A stretch of 64,000 nucleotides of DNA from Asanoa siamensis (GTDB lineage Bacteria > Actinomycetota > Actinomycetes > Mycobacteriales > Micromonosporaceae). The notes below the pieces were generated by a model. That model worked only from the letters and a program-made list of their open reading frames with translations, was not told the origin of the DNA and did no database searches. Position numbers and translations under genes: made by a program. The DNA lies in contig NZ_BONE01000022.1 of assembly GCF_016862555.1 (NCBI RefSeq), forward strand, positions 1 to 64,000, written 5' to 3'. Below, in pieces: positions 1 through 10,079 of the stretch (the stretch's first letter is position 1; every line of letters begins with the position of its first letter).

Positions 1-42
1 GCCGGCGGCGCCACCGAGCAGGGATCGACGAGCGAGGGGCAT
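1..42 (-). CDS. Tat-exported protein, N-terminus only
   Basis: Only the first 14 codons lie in the window. They read MPLARRSLLGGAAG, which is the start of a twin-arginine signal peptide: a short n-region, an RRSLL motif, then a small hydrophobic stretch. A good ribosome site (GGAGG, at plus 49-54 read in reverse) precedes the ATG at 42. The gene follows the SDR gene by about 15 bases on the same strand, so it is probably the last visible member of the sugar cluster. The function cannot be told. In such clusters Tat-exported proteins are often secreted glycosidases or oxidoreductases, but that is only context. Confidence 0.6.
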   Translation of the reverse strand, partial: MPLARRSLLGGAAG

Positions 43-57
43 GTGCGTTTCCTCCAT

Positions 58-837
58 CTACCGGGGGAGTGCGGCCGGGTTGACGGCGAGCAGGCCGCCG
101 TCCACCCGGTATTCGGCGCCCGTGACGAACGAGGCGCGGTCGCCGGCGAGGAAGGCGACGACCTCCGCCACCTCGGCGGCGCGGGCGACCCGGCCGAGCG
201 GATGCGTGCGGCCCCAGGTGGCCACCGTCTCCTCGACCGTCGCGTCGCCCTTGTAGAGGTCGGCCGCCCAGCGCAGCATGGGCGTGTCGACCGAGCCCGG
301 GCACACGGCGTTGACCCGGATGTTCTCGCGGGCGTGGTCCAGCGCCATCGAGCGGACCAGCGCGTTGATGCCGGCCTTGCTGACCGCGTACGCGGCCACG
401 CCCTGCTGCGACACGTACGCCTGCACGGACGAGACGGCGACGATCGCGCCGCCGCCGCGGGCCCGCAGGTGCGGCAGCGCCGCACGGCACGTCAGGAAGA
501 CGCCCTTGAGGTTGACGTCGAGCACCTCGGCCCAGAGCGCGTCCGAGGTCTCCTCGACCGTGCCGTAGCGCTGGACGCCGGCGCTGGTCACCACGATGTC
601 GAGGCCGCCGAACCGGTCGACCGCCCCGGCGACGAACCCCTCCACCGCCGCCGGGTCCGTCACGTCCGTGACGCTGCCGGCGGTGCCGGTCCGTTCGGCC
701 AGCGCGGCGACCGCGTCGGGTTCCCGCCCGCAGAACGCCACCTCGGCGCCGCCCGCGCGCAGCAACTCGACCACCGCCGCGCCGATGCCCAGCGAACCGC
801 CCGTGACCAGTGCCACCTTGCCGTTGAACTCACCCAT
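58..837 (-). CDS. SDR family oxidoreductase
   Basis: A classical short-chain dehydrogenase/reductase of 259 residues, the usual length. The cofactor loop TGGSLGIG is at residues 12-19, the catalytic Ser is near 137, and Tyr150 and Lys154 form the YxxxK motif (YAVSK). The C-terminal stretch with FVTGAEYRVDGG is typical of the family. It would oxidise or reduce a hydroxyl or keto group with NAD(P)H in the cytoplasm. Its ATG overlaps the end of the epimerase-like gene by eight bases, so the two are translationally coupled. Neighbouring mannosidase and glucarate-dehydratase-like genes suggest a sugar or sugar-acid substrate, but the sequence does not fix it. Confidence 0.9.
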   Translation of the reverse strand: MGEFNGKVALVTGGSLGIGAAVVELLRAGGAEVAFCGREPDAVAALAERTGTAGSVTDVTDPAAVEGFVAGAVDRFGGLDIVVTSAGVQRYGTVEETSDALWAEVLDVNLKGVFLTCRAALPHLRARGGGAIVAVSSVQAYVSQQGVAAYAVSKAGINALVRSMALDHARENIRVNAVCPGSVDTPMLRWAADLYKGDATVEETVATWGRTHPLGRVARAAEVAEVVAFLAGDRASFVTGAEYRVDGGLLAVNPAALPR

Positions 838-1867
838 CGAGCACCTCCGTCGACCAGTTGAGGCGAAGTGTCCCGTGTGGAGGGAGAGTCAGCGCGGTGC
901 CGTTCGCGACGGCCGCGGCGAGTCCCTCGGTCGGGTGGCTGGAGAACGGTTCGAGCCCGACCACGTAGGCCCGGCCCCACCATGGGTAGCCCGCCGTCGC
1001 GCCCAGCTCGTGCCAGAGCCACAGGTAGGGCAGTACCGTCGCGTCCCAGCTGACCCGGATGCCCGTGCCGTCGGCCGGCTCGCGCAGCTCGTACCAGCCG
1101 GTGTCACCGAAGCCGCTGAGATAGACGATCTCGCTCGGTCCACCGGCCGCCGGCACCACGCTCAGGTCGACCGTGCCGCCATCTGGAGTGGGAACGACGG
1201 GCCAGGCGTACGGCCCACCGGCCCGCACCGACCGCACCGGCGGGTTGATCGCGGACGGGTGCGGGTGCACCTGGATCCCGTCCGGCAGCGTGATCCGCTG
1301 CCCGGGCCGCAGGAACGGCCGTCCGTAGGCCAGGTGCTGGCCCCACATCGCCTCGACCGGCACCGGCGCGGCGTTGGTCAGCTCCTCGTCGACCCAGAGC
1401 GTCGGGTCGCCGGACCGCAGCCGGAGCACCTTGCTCAGCCGCAGCGGCGTGCGCCGGGTCGCGACCGACAGCCGCACCGCGACCTCGTCCGGCTCGTCGA
1501 CGAGCACATCGGCGTCCCAGGGCAGCGCGGTCAGCTCGGCGTGCTGGGCCAGCGCCGCGCCCCGGTGGCGGGCCGGCGCGCCGCCGTTGGGCAGCACCTC
1601 CTGCCAGCCACCGGGATAGCTGTCGAGGAACGCGGCGACGTCGTCACCGGCCGCGGCACCGGCGCCGGGCGGCCGCACCGCGTCCGGCGCCAGCCAGACG
1701 TGGTCGCGGTCGCGCGGCTTGTGGTTGAACTCCACCACGTGCCCGCCGGTCAGCAGCACGGTGACCCGCAGCAGCTCGTTCTCCAGCACCACGGCCGGAT
1801 GCCCGAAGACCGTCACCTCGTGCGCCCGGGCACCCCAGTTCCGGGCCGGGCGCCAGCGGGGGCTCAC
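830..1867 (-). CDS. aldose 1-epimerase-like / DUF4432-type protein
   Basis: About 345 residues with the galactose-mutarotase-like beta-sandwich pattern: [16 protein letters not shown] near the start, [11 protein letters not shown], a central [16 protein letters not shown] segment and [10 protein letters not shown]. These fit the aldose epimerase/DUF4432 group, which bind sugars and interconvert anomers. I choose the GTG at 1867 because it overlaps the stop of the preceding gene as GTGA; a longer in-frame ATG at 1891 would run into that gene. It is followed, with an eight-base overlap, by the SDR gene. Its likely role is handling the sugar released by the alpha-mannosidase or imported by the ABC transporter. 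The exact substrate is unknown. Confidence 0.75.
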   Translation of the reverse strand: MSPRWRPARNWGARAHEVTVFGHPAVVLENELLRVTVLLTGGHVVEFNHKPRDRDHVWLAPDAVRPPGAGAAAGDDVAAFLDSYPGGWQEVLPNGGAPARHRGAALAQHAELTALPWDADVLVDEPDEVAVRLSVATRRTPLRLSKVLRLRSGDPTLWVDEELTNAAPVPVEAMWGQHLAYGRPFLRPGQRITLPDGIQVHPHPSAINPPVRSVRAGGPYAWPVVPTPDGGTVDLSVVPAAGGPSEIVYLSGFGDTGWYELREPADGTGIRVSWDATVLPYLWLWHELGATAGYPWWGRAYVVGLEPFSSHPTEGLAAAVANGTALTLPPHGTLRLNWSTEVLDG

Positions 1868-3084
1868 GTCGCGATCGCGGGATCGGCCCAACGCTCGTTG
1901 GGCACCAGCGGATACCAGCCGGGCCGCGCCGGGTCCCGGTCGTACGGGTAGCCGCCGATCTCCTTGTAGAGCTCCGCGTACTCGTCCACCTTGTCCCGGT
2001 CGAGCCGCACGCCGAGGCCCGGCCCGGTCGGCACCGCGATCGCACCATCCACGTAGGACTTCTTGCCACCGGAGATGATGTCGTCGGTCAGGTGGTGGTA
2101 GTGCGCGTCAGCCGCGTACGACAGGTTCGGCAGCACCGCGCCCAGGTGCAGCATGGTGGCCAGCTGGATGCCCAGCTCGCCCGACGAGTGCACGGCGACG
2201 CCGAGCTGGAACGTCTCGCACACCGCCGCCGCCTTGACGCAGGCCCGGATCCCGCCCCAGAACGTGGTGTCCAGCAGCACCACGTCCACGGCGGGGTCAC
2301 GCACGTTGGTGGCGAGCTGTTCGAAGTTCACGACCACGGTGTTGGTCGCCAGCGGGATGCCGATGTCGCGTAGCTGCCGTACCCCGTTGAGGCCCCAGGT
2401 CGGGTCCTCGTAGTAGTCGTTGTGCAGGTCCCGGATCGCCTCGCCGAACCGCCGCGCCTGCGCCACCGAGAGCACGCCGTTGGGGTCGTAGCGGAACCGG
2501 TCGCCGGGCAGCGCCGCGGCCAGGGCCCGGTAGCCCTCGAGCTCGAACTCCGGCGGGAAGACGCCGCCCTTGAGCTTGTGCACGGTGAAACCGTGCTCGG
2601 CCTTGAGCGCCGTCGCGTGCGCGACGAGCTGCTCGGGCGTGCGCACCTCGCCGGTGCCGTCCGCGTTCGACGTCCGGTAGAACAGGTACGACGCGAACTC
2701 GACCTCGTCGCGGATCTTGCCGCCGAGCAGGTCGTAAACCGGCACGTTCAGGTGCTGCCCGACCAGGTCCAGGCAGGCGAACTCGATGGCCGCGAGCAGC
2801 TGGATCCGGTTGTTGTAGAGGCTCGCCGTCGGGTTGGCGATCGCGAACCGCAGGGCTTCCAGCGCGAACGGGTCGTGGCCGACAAGGTAGTCGCGGAGGC
2901 CGCGCACGGCGGCCTCCGCGCTCTCGCCGCCGCCACCGAGCTCGCCGAGGCCGACCAGGCCGTTGTCGGCCTCGACCTCGACGATCGTGCGCACGAACCG
3001 CCCCCAGTGCGCGCCGCTCGCGTGCCGCAACGGCGCCTCGAGCGGAACGGTGACGGTGGTGGCCCGGATGTCGACGATCTTCAT
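1864..3084 (-). CDS. glucarate dehydratase-like enolase-superfamily enzyme
   Basis: 406 residues of the mandelate racemase/enolase superfamily, closest by motif to the D-glucarate dehydratase branch. Visible active-site residues are Lys170 and Lys172 in HKLKGG (the KxK motif), metal ligands Asp200 (YDPNG), Glu226 (YYEDP) and Asn248 (LATNT), and the general-base His299 in AVHSSGELG. Such enzymes abstract the proton alpha to a carboxylate and eliminate water, giving 2-keto-3-deoxy acids. It sits five bases after the alpha-mannosidase gene and overlaps the epimerase-like gene by four bases. The combination suggests a sugar-acid dehydratase step. Whether the true substrate is glucarate or another aldarate or aldonate cannot be read from sequence. 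Confidence 0.85.
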   Translation of the reverse strand: MKIVDIRATTVTVPLEAPLRHASGAHWGRFVRTIVEVEADNGLVGLGELGGGGESAEAAVRGLRDYLVGHDPFALEALRFAIANPTASLYNNRIQLLAAIEFACLDLVGQHLNVPVYDLLGGKIRDEVEFASYLFYRTSNADGTGEVRTPEQLVAHATALKAEHGFTVHKLKGGVFPPEFELEGYRALAAALPGDRFRYDPNGVLSVAQARRFGEAIRDLHNDYYEDPTWGLNGVRQLRDIGIPLATNTVVVNFEQLATNVRDPAVDVVLLDTTFWGGIRACVKAAAVCETFQLGVAVHSSGELGIQLATMLHLGAVLPNLSYAADAHYHHLTDDIISGGKKSYVDGAIAVPTGPGLGVRLDRDKVDEYAELYKEIGGYPYDRDPARPGWYPLVPNERWADPAIAT

Positions 3085-3089
3085 ATGGG

Positions 3090-6000
3090 TCAGGCCTCCG
3101 CCCGGTCGATCGAGACGGCGACGAACCCACCCGGTGGTACGGGCACGCGGGCCGTGCCGCCCGCGACGTCCAGCGGCGCCTGGTCGCGTTCCAGGCTGGT
3201 GCCGACCTTCGCCGCCGTCATGCCGGGCACGCCCAGCGCGACACTGACCTGCTCGGGCGCCGTCGAGGACAGGTAGACCACGACGTCGTGGCCGCGCCGC
3301 GACGGGCCGAACCCGGCGACCCGGACCAGCGGGTGGTCGACGGTCGCCCAGCGGTGCACCGGCGGGGCCGGGACCACCTCGGCCCCGCCGGTGACCGGTG
3401 CGGCCACGAACGGGTCGGCCAGCCCCGCGGCGGCCGCCGCGCCGAGCTCGCGCGGGTCCGCGCCCGAGCGCGACGTGATCGCGTACTGGAAGGTGGTCTC
3501 GCCCTGCTGCTGCGCCGGGAAGTTGGTGTCCCAGATGTTGTTCAGCGCCCAGGAGTAGACGGTGCCCGGCTCACCCGGCTCCGGCTTGACCGTGGGCGGG
3601 AACGGCGCGTAGGGCAGGAACAGGTCGCCGATCATCGCCAGCGGCGCCTGCAGCGTCGCCCACGCCGCGGTGACCTCGCCGTCGTCGAAGGCGATCCAGT
3701 GCCGGATCGGCTTCATGTGCGCGGCCGCGCCCGGCACGGTCGCCACGTCGGGGCCCCCGACGCCGCCGGTCAGCTCCCACGCCACCGGCGCCGGCAGCGC
3801 GAACGGGAACGCGAAGAAGACGCTCTCCTTGGCCGCCGTGCCGGTCTTCTCCATCCGGTTGGTGATGTCGACCCGCGGCACGCCGTTGGTCACGCTGATC
3901 GTGGTGCGCAGCCAGCCGGTGCCCTCGGCGTCGAGCTCGATCTCCAACGTCTCACCGACCGCGGTCCGGACCGCCCGCACGATGGTCGGCCGCCGGCCGA
4001 TCGAGCGGCCGCCGAGCAGCGTCAGGTGCTCGTCGGTGGCCTCGATGTGGCCGGTCAGGTGGTTGATGTGCGGCGCCGTCGAGTACTTGTCGTAGACGTA
4101 CTGGTTCATGCCGGCGTACGCGTCGCGGTTGACCAGCTCCCGCCCGGCCCGCTTGTCGAAGACCGAGGCGATCGAGCCGTCCGCGGGGTTGACGTCGACC
4201 CGGTAGAACTCGTTCTGCACCTGCCAGGTCTGGCCGAGGTCCTCCGCAGCCGGAGCCTTGGCGTCGGCTGGCCGGACGTCGAAGCGCACGTGGCCCGTGG
4301 CCGGCACGTCGGTGGCCACGAAGCTGACCCAGCGCCCGCCCGGCCGGGTCGGCCAGTCCTTCGGGTGCTGCTCCTCCTCGTGGTGCGCCACCACCTCTCC
4401 GGTCCGGGAGTCCACGATGGACATCGCCGTCTCGAACGGCACCGTGCTGGCCGGCACGAACACCGTGGCCAGGTCGGTGCGGTCGGCCTGGCCGAGGTTG
4501 GTCACGAGGTACGCGGCCAGCGCGCCCCCGGGGGCGGCGTAGCGGGCGCCGAGCCGGTGCGCGCCGGCGCGCCGCAGGTCCTCGGCGTCGTCGGCGGCCG
4601 CGTACGCCATCTCGCACTTGCGGGCCCACTGCATGCCGCCCGAGTCGAAGCCGTCCTCGTGGTCGTGCCACGGGTTGGCCGCGCCCCAGGTGTGCTCGTC
4701 GAAGAGGCCGATCTTGTCGTAGATCGCCTCGACCGCGGGCGCCGCCTCCTCGGCCGCGCCGGCGAGCTGGTGCAGCGTCTCCGCGTGCCGCACGGCGTGC
4801 TGTGCGCGCCGCGCGTAGCCGAGCGGGCGGGCGCCCGAGCCCAGGCCGTCGGCCCACCAGTCGGTCCAGTCGCCCTCGTGCTCCTCGATCCGTTCGCCGA
4901 AGCGCTGCTGCGCCTCCTCGAAGAACTCGGTGTTCGTGGCCATCCGCAGCTTCGGGTACGCGTACGCCTCGTTCCACGCCCGCACGATCGACGGCGGCAG
5001 GATCGACGGGCCGGCGTTGTCGGCGTTGCCGCCCTGGACCCGCAGGTGCAGCAGGTCGTGCGGGTACGGCTGCTTGGACAGCCCCTCGACGTCGAGCACG
5101 CTCCAGCCGAACGCCTCCGAGCCGTAGGGGACCGGCCGGTGCGCGAGCTGGTGCAGGTAGCCGGGCAGGTAGTCGACGGCGGCGGCGAAGCTCTCCGCCA
5201 GGCCGACCACGTTGCCCTCCATGTAGGCCATGCCGTGCGAGCTGTCGGTGAACCAGACCAGCACCCGGTTGCCCGCCGGCGACCGCCACCAGAACGGCCG
5301 GCCGAGCTCCTGACCACCGGTCAGGAACGGCACGGACCGGCCGGCCCAGTTGTGCGCCGCCGACAGGTACCGCACGCCGCTGGCCGCGAGCGCGTCGACG
5401 AAGCCGACCACCGCGCCCGGCACGTCCGTGTGCATCGCCGAGGTGACCGGGATACCGTGCCGGTCCCGCAGCTCGTCGGTGAACCGCAGCATCCGGTGCA
5501 GCTCCTCCACGGAGCAGGCCTCGGTGTGCAGCTGGTACGGCATCGCCGTGACCTCGATCCGGCCCTGCTTGACCAGCTCGACGAACCGGGCCACGGCCGC
5601 GTCGTCGCGCGACTCGAGGAACCGCCGCACCGGCAGCGCGGACTCGACCGTCCAGCGGAACTGGGCGTCGTCCGGCCATTCGTCGGTCGCGGTCGACAGC
5701 TCGACCGCGGAGTCGAGGTATTCCAGGTGGTTGCGGAGCACCACGCCCTGGCGGTCGGTGTAACCGATGTCGAGGTGCGAGTGGTGTACGACGTGGACGG
5801 TGAACTTGCGCTGTGGCTCGACGGTGAACGGCCCGTCCAGACCGGCGGCGCTGACGGTCACCGTGCGGGGCGCCGTCACCTCCGGCAGCCACAGGTCGAT
5901 CCACCCGCTCTGCACGGCGCCGCTGTCGATGACGGTGTCGCCGTCGGTCAGGGCCGCGGTGCCACCGCTGCCGCCCTGGACGGTCACCCGGACCGCCTGG

Positions 6001-6152
6001 CGGCCGTCCTTGCGGAACAGCGGCAACGACGCCGCCGTCACCTTGACTCCGTCGCGCTCCGCGACGGTCGCGGTGCCCGCGGCCTTCAGGGTCGCGCGCA
6101 TGTCCTCGTAGCCCGGCGAGCCGAGTCGGGCCCGCAGCAAACGGCTGGTCAT
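3090..6152 (-). CDS. alpha-mannosidase, glycoside hydrolase family 38
   Basis: 1020 residues, a normal length for the family. The diagnostic GH38 zinc motif HHSHLDIGY spans residues 123-131 (His126 and Asp128 as zinc ligands). The expected nucleophile is Asp243 in HTDVPG, followed by a long middle domain and beta-sandwich C-terminal half. There is no signal peptide, so it should act in the cytoplasm on imported mannosides, as in actinobacterial importer-linked GH38 enzymes. It starts 19 bases after the permease gene stop and is followed by the dehydratase gene after five bases. Mannose linkage is the family norm; neighbouring acid-sugar genes leave room for an unusual substrate. Confidence 0.92.
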   Translation of the reverse strand: MTSRLLRARLGSPGYEDMRATLKAAGTATVAERDGVKVTAASLPLFRKDGRQAVRVTVQGGSGGTAALTDGDTVIDSGAVQSGWIDLWLPEVTAPRTVTVSAAGLDGPFTVEPQRKFTVHVVHHSHLDIGYTDRQGVVLRNHLEYLDSAVELSTATDEWPDDAQFRWTVESALPVRRFLESRDDAAVARFVELVKQGRIEVTAMPYQLHTEACSVEELHRMLRFTDELRDRHGIPVTSAMHTDVPGAVVGFVDALAASGVRYLSAAHNWAGRSVPFLTGGQELGRPFWWRSPAGNRVLVWFTDSSHGMAYMEGNVVGLAESFAAAVDYLPGYLHQLAHRPVPYGSEAFGWSVLDVEGLSKQPYPHDLLHLRVQGGNADNAGPSILPPSIVRAWNEAYAYPKLRMATNTEFFEEAQQRFGERIEEHEGDWTDWWADGLGSGARPLGYARRAQHAVRHAETLHQLAGAAEEAAPAVEAIYDKIGLFDEHTWGAANPWHDHEDGFDSGGMQWARKCEMAYAAADDAEDLRRAGAHRLGARYAAPGGALAAYLVTNLGQADRTDLATVFVPASTVPFETAMSIVDSRTGEVVAHHEEEQHPKDWPTRPGGRWVSFVATDVPATGHVRFDVRPADAKAPAAEDLGQTWQVQNEFYRVDVNPADGSIASVFDKRAGRELVNRDAYAGMNQYVYDKYSTAPHINHLTGHIEATDEHLTLLGGRSIGRRPTIVRAVRTAVGETLEIELDAEGTGWLRTTISVTNGVPRVDITNRMEKTGTAAKESVFFAFPFALPAPVAWELTGGVGGPDVATVPGAAAHMKPIRHWIAFDDGEVTAAWATLQAPLAMIGDLFLPYAPFPPTVKPEPGEPGTVYSWALNNIWDTNFPAQQQGETTFQYAITSRSGADPRELGAAAAAGLADPFVAAPVTGGAEVVPAPPVHRWATVDHPLVRVAGFGPSRRGHDVVVYLSSTAPEQVSVALGVPGMTAAKVGTSLERDQAPLDVAGGTARVPVPPGGFVAVSIDRAEA

Positions 6153-6171
6153 GCTGTCCTTCCTAAGGTTC

Positions 6172-7002
6172 TCAGAACTGGCCCAGGGCGAGGCCGCGGG
6201 CGAACATCCGTTGTGCGGCCAGGAAGACCGCGACGGTGGGCAACGACATGACCAGACCGGCGGCGAGCAGCACGGGCACGGAGCTTCCGGCGTACGCGCT
6301 GGACAGCGCCGACAGGGTGGTCATCACCGGCCGCACCGGGTCGCTCTGCGACAAGGTCAGGCCGAAGAGCAGGTCGTTCCAGATGAACGCGAACTCCAGG
6401 ATGAAGACCGCGCCCAGCGCCGGCAGGGCCAGCGGGAAATAGATCTTGCGGAAGATGAGCCAGGTCGACGCGCCCTCGACCCGCGCCGCCTCGAACATCT
6501 CGTACGCGACGCCGGTGAAGAAGTTGCGCATCACGAACGCGGCGAGCGGGATGCTGACCGCGGTGTAGATCAGCACGAGGCCGAACCGCCGGTCGTAGAG
6601 GTCGGCCCAGCTGTAGCCGAGGAACAGCGGGATCAGCAGCATCTGGGACGGGAACACGGTGCCGCCGAAGAGCAGCAGGAACCACCAGAAGCCCGCGCGC
6701 AGGCGGAGCACGACGATCGCGTACCCGGCCATCGCACCGATCACCACGGCCAGCGCCGGCCCCGTGACGCTGTAGAGCGCGGTGCTCGCGATGCTCTCGC
6801 CCAGCCCGACCGCTTCCCACGCCTCGCGCAGGTTGGCGAACAGCCCGAAGTTCGGGTCCGGCGTCCAGATCTTCTCCGCGTCGTAGCTTTCGGTCGGCTT
6901 GAACGCGTTGACCAGCAACAGGTAGACCGGGATCAGCCAGATCAGCCCGAGCACGGCCAGCGTGCCGCGGCGGGCCACCCAGCCCAGTCGGCTCTCCTTC
7001 AT
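6172..7002 (-). CDS. sugar ABC transporter permease (second subunit, MalG type)
   Basis: 276 residues from the ATG at 7002, which forms an ATGA overlap with the stop of the first permease. About six hydrophobic segments are visible. The conserved EAA loop is YEMFEAARVEGASTWLIFR, the contact site for the ATPase. This is the CUT1-type inner-membrane partner of the permease before it. No ATP-binding subunit lies in the cluster, so the transporter must borrow one, as many actinobacterial sugar importers do with an MsiK-type shared ATPase. A longer open frame upstream of 7002 is only the reverse-frame shadow of the first permease. Confidence 0.92.
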   Translation of the reverse strand: MKESRLGWVARRGTLAVLGLIWLIPVYLLLVNAFKPTESYDAEKIWTPDPNFGLFANLREAWEAVGLGESIASTALYSVTGPALAVVIGAMAGYAIVVLRLRAGFWWFLLLFGGTVFPSQMLLIPLFLGYSWADLYDRRFGLVLIYTAVSIPLAAFVMRNFFTGVAYEMFEAARVEGASTWLIFRKIYFPLALPALGAVFILEFAFIWNDLLFGLTLSQSDPVRPVMTTLSALSSAYAGSSVPVLLAAGLVMSLPTVAVFLAAQRMFARGLALGQF

Positions 7003-7907
7003 CGCAGCTTCTCCTGTCCGCGGATCTGGAAGCGCAGGTATGCGACCGTGACCGCGCCGGTGACCAGGGTGAGCACGAGGGCCACGGCCGAGCCGTACCC
7101 GTAGTCGCTGGAGACGAAGGCGTCGCGGTACATCGTCACGGCGAGCGTCTCCGAGGACCGGCCGGGACCGCCCTGCGTGGTCACCCAGACGATGTCGAAC
7201 GTCTTCAGGCTGGCCACCAGCGACAGCCCGATCACCACGGTGGTCAGCGGGGCGAGCAGCGGCCAGGTGATGTGCCGGAACATCCGGAAGCCGGAAGCGC
7301 CGTCGAGCCGGGCCGCCTCCAGCGGCGGCGTCGGTATCGACTGCAGGCCAACCAGGAACAGCAGCGCGTTGACGCCGCTCTGCTGCCAGGTCATCGCGAC
7401 GATCATCGCGATCGTGTTGTACGGCGACTGCTGCAGGAACGAGATGTCGGCACCCGGCAGGTGCAGCAGATGCAGCAGGTCGTTGGCGGCGCCGTCGCTC
7501 TGCAGGATGAAGCCCCAGATCACACCCAGACCCGCACCCGAGAGGGCGTACGGCAGCATGAACGGCAACCGCAGCAGCGTGCCGCCCTTGATGCCGAAGC
7601 TGAGCAGCGCGATCAGCAGGCCGATCGCGACCGGTACGACCGTGGTGCCGACCACCCAGAACAGCGTGTTGCGGACGGAGGTGGTCAGCGCCGGGTCGTC
7701 CAGGAACCTCTTGAAGTTGTCCAGCGCCACCCACTTCGGCGAGGTGAGCCCGTCGTAGTCGGTGAAGCTGTAGAAGATCGTGTAGAGGAAGGGCGCGTAG
7801 AGCAGGGCGGCGACGACGAGCACCGCGGGCGAGATGAACCCGAGTGCGCTCCAGCCGGTCGTGATGCCCCGGCCCCGCCGGCGACCGGTGCTCGTCGTCG
7901 CCGTCAT
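6999..7907 (-). CDS. sugar ABC transporter permease (first subunit, MalF type)
   Basis: 302 residues with six likely membrane segments. The cytoplasmic EAA motif reads EAARLDGASGFRMFRHI. The N-terminus is basic (GRRRGRG) and cytoplasmic. The start codon shares one base with the stop of the solute-binding protein gene and the end overlaps the second permease by four bases, so the three transport genes are translationally coupled. Together they form a CUT1-family importer for a mono- or oligosaccharide, plausibly a mannoside given the adjacent GH38 gene. Confidence 0.92.
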   Translation of the reverse strand: MTATTSTGRRRGRGITTGWSALGFISPAVLVVAALLYAPFLYTIFYSFTDYDGLTSPKWVALDNFKRFLDDPALTTSVRNTLFWVVGTTVVPVAIGLLIALLSFGIKGGTLLRLPFMLPYALSGAGLGVIWGFILQSDGAANDLLHLLHLPGADISFLQQSPYNTIAMIVAMTWQQSGVNALLFLVGLQSIPTPPLEAARLDGASGFRMFRHITWPLLAPLTTVVIGLSLVASLKTFDIVWVTTQGGPGRSSETLAVTMYRDAFVSSDYGYGSAVALVLTLVTGAVTVAYLRFQIRGQEKLR

Positions 7908-9166
7908 CAGTTCGACTTCCAGTACTCGTCGGACGCCTTCTGGATGTTCTCGAGCTGCTTCTGGTAGCTGCCCGGGTCCACCATGAAGGCGCCGAAGCCG
8001 TCCAGGGCCGCGGTCAGCACCGGCGGCGGCATGGCCTCGAAGAAGCGGTTGGCCAGCGCGTACTTGCCCTCACCGGCGTCCTTGTTGAGCTGGTTGAGGC
8101 TTGGGTCCTTGATCTGGACCTTCGGGTTGGCCGAGACGTCGCCGCGACTGTTGGCCCACTGGTCCTGCGCCTTCTCCTGCACCCACCACTTCATGAACTT
8201 CGTGCTGGCCTCGGGGTTGGGCGCCTTGGTCAGCGAGCACAGCGGGCCGCTCTCGAACGCGACCGTGGTGGTCGGCAGGCTCGGCGTCACGTTGGGCACG
8301 ACGAACATGCCGTAGTCGCTGTCCGGCTTCATGCCCTGGGTGGTCATGTTGGTGTTGAACCAGGTGCCGAAGAGCCCCATCGCGACCTTGCCGGACTTGA
8401 GCATCGCCTCGGGCTGGTCCTTGCTGCCCGGGTCGCTGAAGTAGCCCTTGTCCTCCATGTCCTTCCACTGCTGCATCACCGCGACGACCTTGGGGTCGGT
8501 GAACTTCGCCTTGCCCGTGGCCAGGTCGTTGTAGAGCTGCGGGTCGGTGCCGATCAGCAGCTGCTGGAACCAGACGAAGCTGAACAGCACGGAGGTCTGG
8601 TAGAAGGGCGCGACGCCCTTGGCCTTGAGCGTGTCGGCCGTCTTGATCAGGTCGGCCCAGCTCGTCGGCGGCTGCACGCCCGCGTCGCTGAAGACCTTCT
8701 TGTTGTAGAACATCACCCAGTACGAGACGTTCGCCGGTACGCAGTACTGCTTGCCGTCGATCGTGTAGTAGGGCTGCAGTTCCTCGGAGACGTCGCCGTT
8801 GGCGATCGCGTCCTTCCAGAGGTCGCTCGTGTCGGCCACCTGGCCCGAGTCGACGATCTCCTTCAGCCGCCCGCCGGTGCTCCAGGTGAACAGGTCGGGC
8901 TTGTTGTTGGTGCGGAAGGAGGCTTTGATGAACGCCTCGTACGTGGGCAGGTCGGTGTAGCCCACCGGGGTGACGCCGAGCCCGATCTGCTCCTTGGAGA
9001 GCTTGCCGACGCCTTCGAAGTAGGTCTTCCAGGCACCCTTGTCGTTGTAGAGCTTGACCTCCGTGGCGTTGCCGCCGGAGGAGCTGTCATCGCCGCCGCC
9101 ACCGCATCCGGTGAGGCCCAACGTGACCGCGGCGAGGGCCGCGATCGCCAGCTGGAAGCGTTTCAC
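7907..9166 (-). CDS. sugar ABC transporter substrate-binding lipoprotein
   Basis: 419 residues with a lipoprotein signal: basic MKRF start, hydrophobic stretch and lipobox LTGC with the modified Cys near residue 21, followed by a Gly/Ser linker. The body resembles family 1 extracellular solute-binding proteins: an early Lys-Gly-containing strand, TYEAFIKASFRTNNKPD, then aromatic-rich sugar-contact segments. It is tethered outside the membrane and hands sugar to the two permeases downstream. Its ATG overlaps the stop of the GntR regulator gene as ATGA, implying co-transcription with that regulator. Confidence 0.93.
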   Translation of the reverse strand: MKRFQLAIAALAAVTLGLTGCGGGGDDSSSGGNATEVKLYNDKGAWKTYFEGVGKLSKEQIGLGVTPVGYTDLPTYEAFIKASFRTNNKPDLFTWSTGGRLKEIVDSGQVADTSDLWKDAIANGDVSEELQPYYTIDGKQYCVPANVSYWVMFYNKKVFSDAGVQPPTSWADLIKTADTLKAKGVAPFYQTSVLFSFVWFQQLLIGTDPQLYNDLATGKAKFTDPKVVAVMQQWKDMEDKGYFSDPGSKDQPEAMLKSGKVAMGLFGTWFNTNMTTQGMKPDSDYGMFVVPNVTPSLPTTTVAFESGPLCSLTKAPNPEASTKFMKWWVQEKAQDQWANSRGDVSANPKVQIKDPSLNQLNKDAGEGKYALANRFFEAMPPPVLTAALDGFGAFMVDPGSYQKQLENIQKASDEYWKSN

Positions 9167-9924
9167 CGTTCCAACCTTTCGTCGATCTTCTTGGGGTCCG
9201 CCGACTGGCGTAGTGAGGGCAGCCGACGGTGTACGACGTCGGCCACGTCCTCGAGGTGTTGCCGCATCAGGCTCTGGGCGAGGGGTTCGTCGCCCGCGTC
9301 GATGGCGGCCAGGACGCTCCGGTGCTCCTCGTGATCGCGAGCCCGGTCGTCGAAGATGTGCAGGATCGCCCGCTGTTCGGCGGCGTGCACCGAGAGCAAC
9401 GAGTCGAGCACCTCGTGCAGGATCCCGTGGCCACTGGCCTGCGCGACCTGGAGGTGGAAGGTGGTGTTCGCGTTGTGCAGCAGGCCGTCGTCGCCGCTGA
9501 GGTGCCGCTCGGCCTGGTCGAGCGTCGCGTGCAGGGTCGCGCTCGACCGGGCGTTGCGGTGCCGGGCGGCGAGGCCGGCGAGGTAGGGCTCGATCAGCAG
9601 CCGCGCGTCGAGCAGTTGCGCGGCCTGGACGCCGCCGAGCGTCGGCGGATTGGGGTTGGCGATCACCACCCGGTCCAGCGCGGCCATCACGTACATGCCC
9701 GAGCCGTGCCGGATGTCGATCGCGCCGGTGGCCTGCAACTGGCGCAGGGCCTCCCGCATCGTGGGTTGCGCGACGGCGAAGCGTTCCGCGAGGACGCGCA
9801 CCGCGGGCAGCCGGTCACCGGGCCCGAGGCCGTCCGCGCGGATGAGCTCGACGATCCGGGCGATGAGCGCGTCGGAGAGGCTCGGCCGTAGGCCGGCGTC
9901 CGTTCGCGTTCCCTCGACCGTCAC
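9163..9924 (-). CDS. GntR/FadR-type transcriptional regulator (FCD domain)
   Basis: 253 residues. The N-terminal winged helix-turn-helix covers about residues 15-85, with PGDRLPAVRVLAERFAVAQP and the wing HGSGMYV. The C-terminal FCD ligand-binding domain carries metal-type His residues (FHLQVAQASGHGI, RDHEEHRSVL). It is the first gene of the sugar cluster and overlaps the binding-protein gene by four bases, so it likely represses its own operon and responds to a sugar-acid intermediate. A closely related GntR gene lies divergently at 10080, and an inverted repeat between them is a candidate shared operator. Confidence 0.9.
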   Translation of the reverse strand: MTVEGTRTDAGLRPSLSDALIARIVELIRADGLGPGDRLPAVRVLAERFAVAQPTMREALRQLQATGAIDIRHGSGMYVMAALDRVVIANPNPPTLGGVQAAQLLDARLLIEPYLAGLAARHRNARSSATLHATLDQAERHLSGDDGLLHNANTTFHLQVAQASGHGILHEVLDSLLSVHAAEQRAILHIFDDRARDHEEHRSVLAAIDAGDEPLAQSLMRQHLEDVADVVHRRLPSLRQSADPKKIDERLER

Positions 9925-9983
9925 GTCAAACGCTCCCTCATGTTTCCGTGGCGTTAAGTGGGCAAGAGACTAGATGACTTGCT

Positions 9984-9999
9984 CTCTAGCTGTCTAGAG
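9984..9999. promoter_or_regulatory. candidate operator between divergent GntR genes
   Basis: A perfect inverted repeat, CTCTAG-CTGT-CTAGAG, with six-base arms and a four-base centre. It sits roughly midway in the 155-base gap between the two divergent FCD regulators, 60 bases from one start and 81 from the other. Palindromes of this size in a divergent GntR promoter region are typical regulator sites. Which regulator binds is not shown by the sequence. Nearby copies of GACTAGA-like sequence at about 9968 could be a weaker second site. Confidence 0.45.
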
Positions 10000-10079
10000 G
10001 TCTGGTCGGTAGATGCTGACCCTTGTCCGGCCGGGAAAGTGCGTGACAATGTGGACCTGTCGAGGCGGTGGAGGTCCTG

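Noticed and set aside
3288-6251. 987-residue plus-strand open frame opposite the GH38 gene
   Set aside because: It is the antisense shadow of a high-GC gene: composition is Arg/Gly/Val-rich with no domain, and the minus-strand gene has full GH38 motifs.
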